64,000 nt of DNA from Bolinopsis microptera (lineage: Eukaryota; Ctenophora; Tentaculata; Lobata; Bolinopsidae): assembly GCF_026151205.1 (NCBI RefSeq), contig NC_087077.1, forward strand, positions 1,798,001 through 1,862,000, written 5' to 3'. Numbering within the stretch: position 1 is the first letter of the stretch; every line of letters begins with the position of its first letter. This document shows positions 1 through 34,401 of the stretch, in pieces. A program made the position numbers and the translations under genes. The notes beneath the pieces were generated by a model. That model was not told the origin of the DNA. It made no database searches and was given only the letters and a program-made list of their open reading frames with translations.

Positions 1-323
1 AATATGCAGACTGTTACAAACACAAGCACTTTGTTCAATGTACAGTTGATTATAATATAGACATTGTACATACAATCTTGTTAAGTTCTTTAGCTACTTT
101 AGTGTACAGTGATTAGTAAACTACTACAGATTGTTCCCACTCCTGGGATGCTCGTAAACTGGATCCTACCCAACAATGATGTTAAACTTTAAATTTTCCA
201 AATTTCATATGAGTTTTATTTAAAAAATATAATTCTCTGGCTTTAACATTGTGACGAAAAGAATATTATGTTCAATCATCATGGTACTCCTTGTATTCCT
301 AAAGAAAGAATGTAAGACCCCCG

Positions 324-344
324 CCCCCCCCCCCCCCCCCCCCC
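324..344. repeat. poly-C run inside SEC14L intron
   Basis: An uninterrupted run of about 21 C after CCG. The remaining sequence from 1 to 663 is intron of the SEC14L gene, ending in the acceptor at 662-663. I see no other feature in it. Confidence 0.8.
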
Positions 345-663
345 AAACTTTTAAATTGTGTTGCTGGAAAATACTGATATAATAACAGCTGCGAAGCCAT
401 ACGAAGTTGTAAGCCGGCTTGCCAGAAATTAACACTTTAACTATCTTTAAAATATCACATACCAGAAACAGATAGCTATCCTTTTCTAGGCATTTAGACA
501 GACCTTGGATATTTTATCAAAACTGCCATTAGATGTTGATGTCAGGGTCTGGCCGTACCCGATATTGTTCAAATTTACGCCGCAATATTTCATGTATCGT
601 GATGACCCTTAAACCCTTCAAGCTCTTTAACTAAACTGTTTCTCTTAAACTCCATTATTTCAG

Positions 664-23615
<22,952 letters not shown>

Positions 23616-24767
23616 AGTTATACTGGAGATAAATATCATCTCTTAATCTTTGTCTTGGACTCGCGTCAGATCTCAGCCGATCTACTTTCGGATTTTGGAT
23701 TTGCGCCAAGGATTTTATGATATTATGAAATATTGATATGGGTCCTGATCTTGATGAAATTGATCGGGCCAGTAAGAACTGTTAGTGTGATGTGGGATTA
23801 AACTGTAGATTTACAGTAGACAGCATTAAATCTACGGAATGATGATTAAAGCAAGACGTAATCAAGCTATGATTATATAAATGATGAATAACGATTTAAG
23901 ATGCATGGTCGTTAAGCATATATTTCTGAAATGGAATGCTGTTAGAAAAGCCACATTTTTGTTATTATACGAATTAAGTGGGAAACAAATGATATGTCGC
24001 TATTGATATTTCCGAGTAAACCGGTTGAATGGAGGGACTTTATTGAAAGTCTGATCTTCGAATCTTAATGATGGTATTCTCAAATCTTACTATATATAAA
24101 GCGAGACGATATATATATATATATCTGTGCCATTTTACTGACACCACGGCATCAACTTTAACGCGACTTTCCGCAAAAACCGTAAAAGATATACAACTGG
24201 AACTTTTTTGGCTGGGTCAAATGCTTTAATGGCCTTCAAATCAGCATGAAAAAATAAAAAATTGGCCAAGGAATAATGATTTTAGAGCCTAAAATTTGGA
24301 CCCCCAAGTGGTGTCAAAAACGCCAATTAAATAGGTAATAATTATTTTAGTATTTTGAGTCTTGACACCGTTTAGGGTTATATTATACGGGTTCCTGCTA
24401 GTCCTGGTAATGTAAGAGAATACGCTGATATAATATTCAGCCCTGAGATGAAGGAAAATCTAGATACAACAGGTTTCTTATTAGAGTTTACTCGAATGTC
24501 CTGAGTTGCTCTGGAGTATGTAAAAGGAGAATTTGAGAATCACTATAATTTGCAAAATTTACGAAATTTAAGAAAGCATATCATTTTTATTGATTTTTAA
24601 TTTTTTAGAAGCTTGAGTTTAAAATAATTTCTTGCGGTGTATATACAGTGCAAGATATTGAGACTAATTGGTTAGTTTAAAATTAGTGTACAGTTTTATG
24701 AATATGAATAGATTTATCAGCTTATAGTTATATAGATTAATAATCAACATCTGATGTATAATTCGTT

Positions 24768-24773
24768 AATAAA
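24768..24773 (+). other. Possible SEC14L polyadenylation signal AATAAA
   Basis: Canonical AATAAA 1.15 kb after the SEC14L stop codon. A long 3' UTR would be needed, so this is a plausible but unproven site. Confidence 0.35.
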
Positions 24774-26130
24774 TTTAAACTTTACTTCATATCGACCGTC
24801 TCAAAAGAGAGGAATTGCAGTAAAAGTGAACTACATAATGCAACATAAGTGCAAGTTTGCTTTATTCACCTGATAGAGTAAGCTACATCTGTCACACCCC
24901 TTAAAAACGAAGATATTTTGTATAAATCGGTTGGTTGACCCACCTTTTTAAATTTAGGTGACAAACGAACATTCCCTACCCACGTACATTCTCTAGGTTT
25001 ACTAGGGAACCGGACACGAGGGCGGTCCTCCGCTCTTGTGTCTACCGCCCTTGGTCCTATTTTCCGTTTACAATTTTGTGAGAGAACTTTTAAATTTGTT
25101 TTATAAGTTATTAGATCTTAATTAGATGTATTTTATCTTAATCATTGCGTTTTATTTGGTTCCTCGTAGATCAGTCACTGAAAAAAAAGGGGAGAAGTTA
25201 TTCGGTTTAATTAGAAATAGAAAAGTATTCGTCACCCACATGTGGTATCAGCAGTAGAATGTAGGCTGCCCAGATAGAGATCGAAAGGGTTGTTGAGAAA
25301 TTCCATCAACGATCAATATTGGTTGAGGACTCTTTCCGTTATAAATATATGTACTTTCAAGTTAACAAGCAGACCTACACACTACACATCTTACAGTAGA
25401 ATTCCCTGCATGTATTGATAATATATGGCATTATTCAATAATCATTTCACTACCTCTTCACCCTATTTTGATGGACACATGATACCACCTACTGGTTATA
25501 ATTTCTGAAGAAAGCAGCCAGCAAGAATCCTGCTTTTCCCATGTAAATGAGGATAGAATATTTCTTGTAAACGGTTAACTATGCTAAGTCATGATTAGAT
25601 TGAGGTAGACGGAACTATTGTGGCTTCTCCGTCGCTACAAACACGTACTGCTCATCCGTTTGTTAGCGCATAAAATTGTTATTCGTAGAAATTTATGTTA
25701 CCAAATACAAGTGCGAGTATGCTTGAAGTTGATGTTGTGCCTGTATTTGTAAAAGCCATGTTCTGTGCTTTGTCAATTAAATCACAAGTTGATTAAAGCT
25801 TGAGGGTCAGCGACAACTTTTGATGATCAAAATATATAAGGGTCTAGTTTTCCGTTATAACGAAATTAAATAAAATTGTCTCAACTGTCAACCGTTATGT
25901 AAAACCGTTTTGTGTGTTTGTGGTCTGAGGTCGATGCTGTTTCCACGGTGAACCAAATAAGAAGCAATAATAGCAACATGTTTTGGTTCAAACCATGCCA
26001 ACTTGCAATCATGCTTGTGATATGAGCCCTTAATAAAGGGCTATTATTAGCACCGGGGGTGAAAGTTCCTCATCAGTTCCCTAAACACTGCTCTCTTCAC
26101 CTCCACTACCACCAGAGTCAGTGTAAGATA

Positions 26131-26278
26131 CACGTGACCGTATAGTTGCAAGGACACCAGTACACAGCTGGCAAGCTAACCGCCGCAATGGCATGCACCC
26201 TCCCGCCACTCACAATAGGGAGATTAAGTCACGTGGGTGTTGCGCGCGGTCACGTGCTACGTATGTAATCTTCACGTG
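26131..26278. promoter_or_regulatory. Cluster of four CACGTG E-boxes
   Basis: CACGTG occurs at 26131, 26230, 26251 and 26273, within 150 bp. Two are followed by AC, giving a CACGTGAC context. The patch is locally GC-richer than its surroundings and lies 2 kb upstream of the Cdc20-like start codon. CACGTG is the core site of bHLH factors such as Myc/Max, USF and TFEB/MITF. Promoter or enhancer function is an inference. Confidence 0.45.
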
Positions 26279-28278
26279 ACCTTCAGTTCTCACCGACTGT
26301 TCAATCATCGGAGGGCGGTGCTAGTATTTGAGGCTCGACTCCGGGGGAAGCTTGTACGTTTCTGTTTGCTTGTTGTATCTGTGACTGAGATGACTGTCTG
26401 TTAATGATTTTGTCGCTTTTTGAACTCGGAAACTGGTTGGTTGGTTTCAAGGTTGATTACTACCGAGCCGATTTGTTTTATGTTGGCTTTTGTGGTTGGT
26501 AATGGTACGTTTTTTCGTGATCGTATGATTGCACATCGGTCGAACTGCACTGGTCGAAATGTTGACCGAATCGTGCGTCCACCATGTCTTCTGCCATGCT
26601 TTTAGTTTGTCTAGATTGTAACGGATACATGGTATTATCATTATCATAGGGCAGTTCTCTGTCAGAACATGGGTCCAATGCAGTAATACTCGCTTTCGAC
26701 TAATAGTAATATAAAAGTAATATCTTAATTTGATATGATCGAAATCCCGAAATCATTCACCATTTAAGGTATTATTAACGGAATTATCTTCGACTGTCCC
26801 CAAAAACAGCAACATGTTCTGTAGCACCAAAATAATCTCCATTTATATTTGGTATCTGTGTAGGTAACTAAGCCAGTGTTTAATTTGTTGCATCATTTAA
26901 AAGCAACACAAAGTTATCATCAATAACGATTACTAATGGTCCTACGAATATAATCATTAATGATAATTACTTCGAAAGCCACTAATTACGCTGAATTTGG
27001 CACTGATCCTTATCAGTGATTCTAATTCTACGAGATAAGACTATCTGACGCATAATGGATGCACTGCAACTGCCCTTTTACCGTCCATTAAATCAGTATT
27101 TCTTTGTTCATGGACGAGAGCTTGTTGTTACGGCTCACGTTTTGATATGGCTAACGATTCGGACGAACAAATTAAAGGCCGTGTTCATGTTAACAGGAAC
27201 CAATTATTCAGTTACAACCCTTTGTGGCTTTGTATCAATGAACTATAAGCTTATCAGTACAATTTCTTTACATGATGTCAGCATCAATGTTATGATATCC
27301 GAAACCTGCTTAATATATAACCTCGTATTATAAGTTTTCCATTTTTGTTTCGTTCCGTGGTGCTACTCATCGGCAACAATGTTCAGTTCAGTAACAACTA
27401 AGTCCGATAGTATTATTCCTGCCTTTATAGATATTTACCTGCTTAACATTGTGAAAATCGAAATAAAATAGTATTTCTGTATAGTTCACAGTTCACACAT
27501 TTTATGATCAAGACCCCGTTATTCCAAGATCTGTTCACCGGATTAACGATCACTAATTTTAGAGACAAAAAGCTCTGAAATTGGTTGATTAAATGGATAA
27601 GTCATAAGATGAAAAGCAGTCCTGTACTCAGTACTGTTCCAAATCATATGTTAAATGCTCGAGTTAAATCATAAATGCTCAAGTTATATTTTAATGCTCA
27701 AAAACGATTTTCAAGAAATCGTAATTCTCAGTTTGCTGTGGTTAATTATCATTAGGTCGGATAAATTTCTAAAACAGGCTTATACTATACGTTTTCCAAA
27801 AGTCTCAACCTTGTGCAAGGATAGTCAACTACAATGTGTAATACTATTTGTATACACATAACTCGCCATCTATTTCTGCCGCATTTTTGACACAGTAATA
27901 CTATCGCCATAACGGCTTAAAAGTGACAACATCTTTTCGTTTACCTGTTATAAGTTCATTATCGAGTTTAGTTGTTTCGTCGGCAATTTGACATTAACGT
28001 TGAAGCAGACATTAACGTTGAATTGACTGCAGACTGCATAATTCTCAGTCAGCTGACATAGTGATTATCTTATCAACACCTTGACGCCTATGTACTTTAG
28101 TCCATAGAACAACTTGATAGTTTCACAAAATAACTCTTATCCTTGTATTGAATTTTATTGCGGTTGTTAAGATTGATCAAAAGATGGCAATTCGTTGGAG
28201 GATACACAAAAACACAACTTGTGATCGCCGTTTTTGCACAACTGATAATGGTATCAACAGTTAAGGGGATCAGTAGAA

Positions 28279-31200
28279 ATGACTGGAAAGTGTGACGAGA
28301 GTGCAACCCCTGCTGCTGGTGGGAGTCTGGAGCAAGGACCCTGCTCATTACAAAATACTCCAATGAAGTTCCCCGGGACCTTCCATCCCTCCCCTTGTGA
28401 GTCTGGATAATAACACAGTAGCATTCTTATCTGCTATTTAAACTAAGTAGTCCTATCACTCTCAAAATAAGAAAGTTAAAAATGTTGTATTTCTTAACTG
28501 GCTGAGGCGATGAAGTTCAATTAATTAACCGGAACAATTATTTCTAGTTCTAACCCGGAGTCGAGGTACAGCGAATCGAACAATCTCAAAACGTAGGAGG
28601 CACGAGAAATCTACTGATAGATACATTCCCAACCGGTCTTCGACAGGTTTGTTAATTTCTATAATTTACTTTAGTTTCACTTGTTCATTGTTGGAGCTCT
28701 TGACATTGATCAAGTTTACTTAGTTTAGTTTGAAAATCAGTATTTCTATTTTTACGAATTCAACTTATTAAGCAAATCAAAATATGTCGGCACCATAACA
28801 GAGTGCAGTTATCAAGCTTAAATTTTAATAAAAGTCTAGTTTGACAAAATACAACATTTATAGTTTGTAAAATTAACACCTCTTTCTTCCTCCACACCAG
28901 ACCTCGACATGATTCACCATCTGATGATGTCTAAGAAAAGCAAACCCTCCCTACCTGCCAAGACCCCCTGCAAGAAGTCTGACAAACTGGTTGGACGCTG
29001 TCTCTTCTCTGCTGAAAACGCTAAAAGAGCATGCACCCGACTCCTATCCTTCTCTGCTAAACGGAAACTAGGTATTTATACTGTTTTATAGAATTATAAT
29101 TCTACTAGTTAAACCCGTGCCTACGGCCGGGACTTCACTATTGCAGTTGAAATGCAAAAGTATAAACCCGCCTATTATATTCAAAAACACGCATCACATT
29201 GTCGTATGAAAGTATGAACTCTCGTGGGAGAGAGAGAGAGAACGAGAAAGGAGAAAAAGAGAGCCATTTTATGTCACATTTGTGGTATAAAACCATCAAT
29301 TAAACCACTTACCAACGGCCGATTTTTAAAAAATTGCTTATTGCCTCAGAGTTTTGTCGAAACTATAACAAAAAAAACCAGTTCCGTAACGTTTTCTTGA
29401 TGTCCCGGCTCGGAAATTACACGCGCACAGACAGACATTCTGAGATTATTACTTAAGATATTATAATAATCCCATATAACCGGACCCACTCACACATATA
29501 CGGCCAGATTATCACGCCGCTCAAAGCTGCTCCTCGTCTTCGAGGCCCGGATCAAACGTGATCTTAAGCGTGGTATAAGATAGTCTCAAAATTTCATCAT
29601 GACCACGAGATTTCTCCAAGAAGTCTCTCCAGGCTTCTGAAGAAAGATGCTGCATTTTATTGCTACATATCAGCATAAACTCTCAATTGAATTTTAAAAT
29701 AGAATTAGTAGTCTAGTGTTAGTATTGAGTTACTGAGCCACTCATTTGATAGGGGTGGGTGATATTTGGGTTATGTCGCACATATCCGTTAGTAATAATC
29801 AAACAACGGGTTTGACAGTCACGGTTGTTGCCAAAGTAGACCGTGTTGTTGTCACGTGGTAGCTCTTTACACGGTCACGTGATAGCTCTTTACACAGTCA
29901 CGTGTAAAGGGTGCTTTGCTTCGTCACGTACCGCACCTGACCCAGCAAAGCACCTTATACACAACATTGTGCCAGTAATTTCGTTCGCATAATTCGGTTT
30001 TTGTTTTAAAAAAATCTTTGGTAAATGTAACACTAAATCTTTCCTTCAGATTTCAATATGAGTGAATGTTTCTCGTCTCGAGGAATGAAACCTCAGCTGA
30101 AAATGAAAGAAGAGACTGCCCTAAAAATCTTAAACGCCCCCGGAGCAGCCAAGAACTTTTACTACAACCTCCTAGACTGGGGAGTTAACAACATAGTGGT
30201 TATAGGGCTCAAGGAGGATGTTTACTACTGGGATGCTGCTAAATGTGAGTTTTACTTTTTACCGCAGACAAATACCTCTAAATCAAAATAGAATTGCCAG
30301 CCCTTTCAACTTTTAAACATTTTCATTTGTGTTGACGCATTTTAACGACTTAATCTAGATATCTAAAATGAAAGCATTGTGACGAGTTCCTTTATTTCAG
30401 CACAAGCGTACGTGTTACCCCAGGAGGGAGGGAGAGAAGGAGATCTGGTTACCTGTGTCAGGTGGAAACCGGACGCTACAAAACACATTGTCTCCAGCAG
30501 ATATGGTACTACTAAGGTAACTTTCAGTTGCAGCAGTTTGAGTTAATCAACCACTTTCTTATTCTTTGGCAATCATATCAAAGCAGCGTATTCTTCAAAA
30601 CCTTCAACTCATGTTGATACAACCAGTTTTAAAACTAACCTAAAAAGACTGAACATGTTGAAACAACGAGTTCTTCATCTCCTAAATACCGTCTATATCT
30701 ATCTATTTCTTTAAATACCGTCTATATCTATCTATTTCTCTAAAATACTCTCTGCAGTTGTGGGACAGTACAGTTTGCAAGCTGGTCTCTTCCCACGTCT
30801 CCCCCACAGTCTACTCTACTAGCTGGCGAGACAACAACCTCGTCTCCCTGGGACGGGGGGACGGTACTGTGCTTCACTGGGATATCAGGACTCCCGAGAC
30901 TCTGCACCGACCTTTCTCTGCCACTTCTGGTATGTGTGCATTTAGTTTAGCTTCACATCTGGTATGTGTTTATTTGGTTCAGCTTCACTTTGAGAGTACA
31001 TCCCTATATTCTATACAATTAAGAATCGTAAAATACAATTTTAGACCACGTGAAACATTGTCTTATCTTCTAATTCGGCAGGTATAATATGTGGACTGGA
31101 TTGGGACAGGGAAGGAGAAAGTCTAGCTGTGGGCTGTAACGACAATAAGGTGCAGATATTCAGGAACACAAGTCTGCGAGACTCTGAGACGCTGACTATG

Positions 31201-31772
31201 GTGTACCAGAGTGCCGTGAAGGCTATATCTTGGAACCCGCTGCAGAGAGGTGTTCTGGCTACAGGTACCAGATAACAGTTACAATCTAATTTCTTTACAA
31301 ATCAATCTCCAACAATTGCATGCTCAATTCCGAGCACAAATATTGGCAATTCATTCTGAGATTAGATATTAACATGTTCTTATTAACATGCTCTTTCTCT
31401 GCAGGATCTGGGCAGAACGATCAGAGGGTGGTAGTGTGGGACCTTATTTCGGGGAACTACAAGAACTGTATAGACACAAAGTCCCAAGTAACCGGTCTGA
31501 TCTGGTCACCCAGCTGCAACCAGCTGGTCACATCCCACGGTCACTTTGATCCGAACCTTAGGTTATGGGAGCTGAAAAACAGTGTCAACACGGCTAAACT
31601 CACTGGACACACCAACATGATTGTTTCTATTGCCAAGTCACCCATTAATGATCATATTATTTCGCTGTCTGCTGATGAGTCGTTGAGGGTTTGGAACATT
31701 TTTGCTAAGAATAATGCTTCGAATAAAAGTAAACTTTCTTCTTCTGTACTATCATTGGACAAAATCAGATAA
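28279..31772 (+). CDS. Cdc20/Fizzy-family APC/C coactivator, eight exons (473 aa)
   Basis: WD40 activator that recruits substrates to the anaphase-promoting complex. The exons are 28279-28396, 28548-28646, 28901-29071, 30050-30244, 30401-30516, 30758-30929, 31082-31264 and 31405-31772, all with GT-AG borders and consistent phase, 1422 nt in total. The C-box DRYIPNR is at residues 63-69 and a C-terminal IR dipeptide (LDKIR) ends the protein; both contact the APC/C in known family members. The propeller starts near residue 150 (KILNAPG, NLLDWGVNN) and has WD-like blades (LWDSTVCKL, HWDIRTPETL, GLDWDREGESLAVGCNDN, VVVWDL, LRLWEL, SLRVWNIF). It resembles Cdc20 more than Cdh1 but is divergent. Intron 3 carries a Helitron and CACGTG repeats. 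It converges on the gene at 32013. Confidence 0.92.
29105..29458 (-). mobile_element. Non-autonomous Helitron, copy 2 (354 bp)
   Basis: Minus-strand element starting TCTTAA at 29458 and ending CTAG at 29105, with a GC hairpin (CCCGTGCC...GGCCGGG) next to the 3' end. It is flanked by A (29104) and T (29459). It shares the AACCCGC-TATTATATT, CATTGTCGTATGAAAG and ATTCTGAGATTATT blocks with copy 1 and is shorter through internal deletion. It sits in intron 3 of the Cdc20-like gene. Confidence 0.7.
29851..29904. repeat. Tandem GTCACGTG-TAGCTCTTTACAC repeat in Cdc20-like intron 3
   Basis: About two and a half copies of a ~23-bp unit, each containing a CACGTG palindrome (29853, 29876, 29899). Shortly after the array there is a TCACGTA variant. 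It is a candidate intronic bHLH-binding array. Confidence 0.5.
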
Positions 31773-32012
31773 CTTTTTGCATGAGTTTAGTTAGTTTAAA
31801 CTTTAAAGTGTGTTGAGATTATTTATGGTTGTTAAGTAGTGAGCATATTTGACGATATATTTGTGCTTGAATCAGTATTAGCAAGTTAACAGACAAGTTG
31901 TACATACTTTATTTGTTGCTTTGTAAAGTTTAGCCCTCAGTTCATATTCAGATGTGTATTTGTGTATTTGTGAAATTTTACTGTATTTGACTAATTTTTA
32001 TCATCGATCTAG

Positions 32013-34392
32013 TTAAATGTCCGTGTTTTTATTCTTGTCCACTTGGGCGTAAATTGGGGTTCCATTTACTTCGGGAATAGCTTCCTCTTTGGTTGATTTC
32101 TCCTTCTTCTTCTTTTCTGGACTTCCATCCTTCACGCTTTCCCGTTTGTCCCTTTTCTCCTTATCCTTCTTTTTGTCTTTTTCAAGAGTTCCCTTTTTAT
32201 CATCATTTTCTTTACCTTTCTCAAGATTTCCGGTTTTTTCATCTTTCTTCTTATCTTTCTTTTTGTCTTTTTCAAGAGTTCCTTTTTTGTCATGCTTCTC
32301 CTTATCTTTTTTCTTGTCCTTTTCAATAGTTCCTTTTTTGTCATCTTTTTTTACTTTACCCCCTTCTCCCTCTTTAGTTCCCTTCCTTTTCCTCTCCTTG
32401 GTACCTTTTCCATCCTCCTCATCCTCTTTGGTCCTTTTCGATTTTTCTTTGCCGATTTTAAGGTCTAATTTTAGTTCTCCCCTATCTTCATCTTTTTCCT
32501 TATCTTTTGCCAATTTTCCCTCCTTTTTCAACTGTTTCTTTGCAGTTTCAAGAGTTTCTTTTCTCTCTTTCTTCTTCTCCTCTAACAACGAAGTCACGGT
32601 ATCTCTATTCGTGTTGGCCCGGCTTTGTCCTTTCAGAACTAGCTCTTTAACTTCCTTCTCATCCCTCTGTACTGAAGTCTTCCTTCTAAAGAAAGAGGGT
32701 AGCTTCTTATCAAGGGTGTCTTGTAGCATTTCCTGGAAATCTGGCGCAAAGTTCGAAGATTTTCCAAGATCTATCTCACTATCCGAATCTGCATCCTTCT
32801 CCTCATTTATATTTGCTGTGTTTTTCGCAGGTTTCTCCTCCAAGACGTTTTGCTTTTTGCCACGTTTTTTAGAGCTGGTTAAATCAGGTGGAAGATCAAT
32901 AATCTCGCGAGGAATTTGCATGGCAACGTGCGTCAGTAGAGAACCCATTTCAACCTCTTCTTCTTCACCTCCACCGATCGCGTTACTAATCACACAAACC
33001 TGAAGAAGTGGGATGTAAAGCCATTTCCTATTTCACTTTTACAGTTGTGAATTCACCATGTGATTTAGACTTTAGAATACAATATACACCTCTGTAAAAT
33101 GTTAACGAATAGTTTCATGATCAGAGTCACCTACCTGCGAATAATCTAGAATAATGATGACTGGATGTAAAGCCGAGTTCAGAAGGAGTGGTAGAATAGT
33201 GAGACCATAGTACAGAATAACTGAGCTTATTACTGAGTCTGTCACTCCTCCAGGGTTAACCTGTCATATGTTTATCGTTTATAAATACGTTTATAAATAC
33301 GTTTATAAATACGTTTATAAATACGCGTACGTTGAAATCATGGAAAATGAAATTTAACATTAACTAGAATGTTAGATGGGCTAAAGTATATTATTGATCT
33401 GAATCATTCGTCAAATAAACTCTTCTGACTATCCTTTGTGATAAAACATCTACATTAGAAATAATAACCAAACCTCGTTGAGAAGGAATAAAAGAGGAAG
33501 GCAAAGCAGGCGAATAATCCCCACCACCACCAGTACCACATCACTTCTACTTGGAGTCTCTCTCCCCTTCTTTCGAAACAAACAGTTCACCACCAAACAC
33601 GACAGTTTCACTATCAACATTGGAACCACTGTTTTGCAGAGTTCCAGCAGCATGTGGATCTCACCAAAGTGCTCGATCAGGAACTCCTCGGTAGTTTTGG
33701 CGAGGTAGAGAAGAGATGGGTGTATATGGTGAGAATCCAAGTTGAAGTTGAGGAGGTATAATTCTGAGGAGATTACCAGAAATAGTGTCAGAGCCAGTGA
33801 CCAGAGCAGTGCAGCTTTGTGAGTCACTCTGATGGTTAGCAGGATGGCAATGTAAGCGATGAGGCAGGCGGAGAGCTTGTAGAGTAGTGAGAAGAGGTGG
33901 GTTTGTGTTATAAGAAGGGGCTGGAGGGAGGTGGTGTTCAGGGTCAGAGTCAGCGTCGTCACGTGACATGTGTCCAGGTGAGATAGGGTGTAGACAAAAC
34001 AGATTCCTGTCAGACCTGAGGAAGTGGGGAAATGTTTAATAAAACTTATGACTAAATAATAAATGATGGCAAGGAAATTTCAGCGATACTTATTAGGCCT
34101 TTAACTCGTGGGATATTATTTTGTATCAAAACAAAACAGTTATCACAGGTACATGATTAAAATACCTTTTAATTAAATACCTAAAATACATTAAAATCAA
34201 CGATATGTCAATCGTGCAGTAAAAAGCGTCCAATATTAGAACGAACCTGTAAGAATATCAGCAACCGTTAGAAGAAGATGAAGTATGGAAGAGATCTTGG
34301 TGATACTTGACCTGGTCCATGTTATCAAGGTAACCACACTGCCTGCTATCGAGATAAAGCAACATATGGACGTCAATATTATCAGAGCCAGA
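32013..34392 (-). CDS. Rhodopsin-like seven-pass receptor with Lys-rich tail, 5' end missing
   Basis: Four exons on the minus strand: from near 34392 (5' limit uncertain) to 34247, then 34015-33474, 33260-33135 and 32999-32013, with matching phases (1, 0, 0). Hydrophobic segments fit TM1 (LALIILTSICCFISIAGSVV), TM2 (SILHLLLTVADILTG), TM3-TM6 in the 542-nt exon, and TM7 ending LNSALHPVIIILDYSQ, a class-A-like N-S-A-L-x-P motif. The DRY motif is not seen. The last exon encodes a 329-codon cytoplasmic tail rich in Lys, Asp and Glu, with repeats of the type GTLEKDKKKDKEK. No start methionine is found, because the upstream sequence enters a 41-bp minisatellite. A TMEM116-like identity is possible. 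An AATAAA for this strand lies at 31913-31908, inside the 3' flank of the Cdc20-like gene. Confidence 0.7.
33277..33325. repeat. 12-bp tandem repeat (GTTTATAAATAC)n
   Basis: Four copies of a 12-bp unit in an intron of the receptor-like gene. Confidence 0.85.
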
Positions 34393-34401
34393 ACCCCTAG
34401 T

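Larger units (their letters stand above)
23616..28278. other. Intergenic stretch between SEC14L and the Cdc20-like gene
   Basis: I find no convincing coding exon. It holds a short (TA)n run near 24110, the CACGTG cluster listed separately, and AT-rich unique-looking DNA. The short open frames around 26420-26605 and 27055-27333 have no domain, signal peptide or splice context. Confidence 0.5.

Noticed and set aside
26420-27333. Short plus-strand ORFs of 61 and 92 residues
   Set aside because: No signal peptide, domain or splice context. Length is within chance for this AT content.
32089-33003. 304-residue plus-strand ORF rich in Phe and Ser
   Set aside because: Shadow of the Lys/Glu-rich exon on the minus strand, which joins in phase to a TM7 exon.
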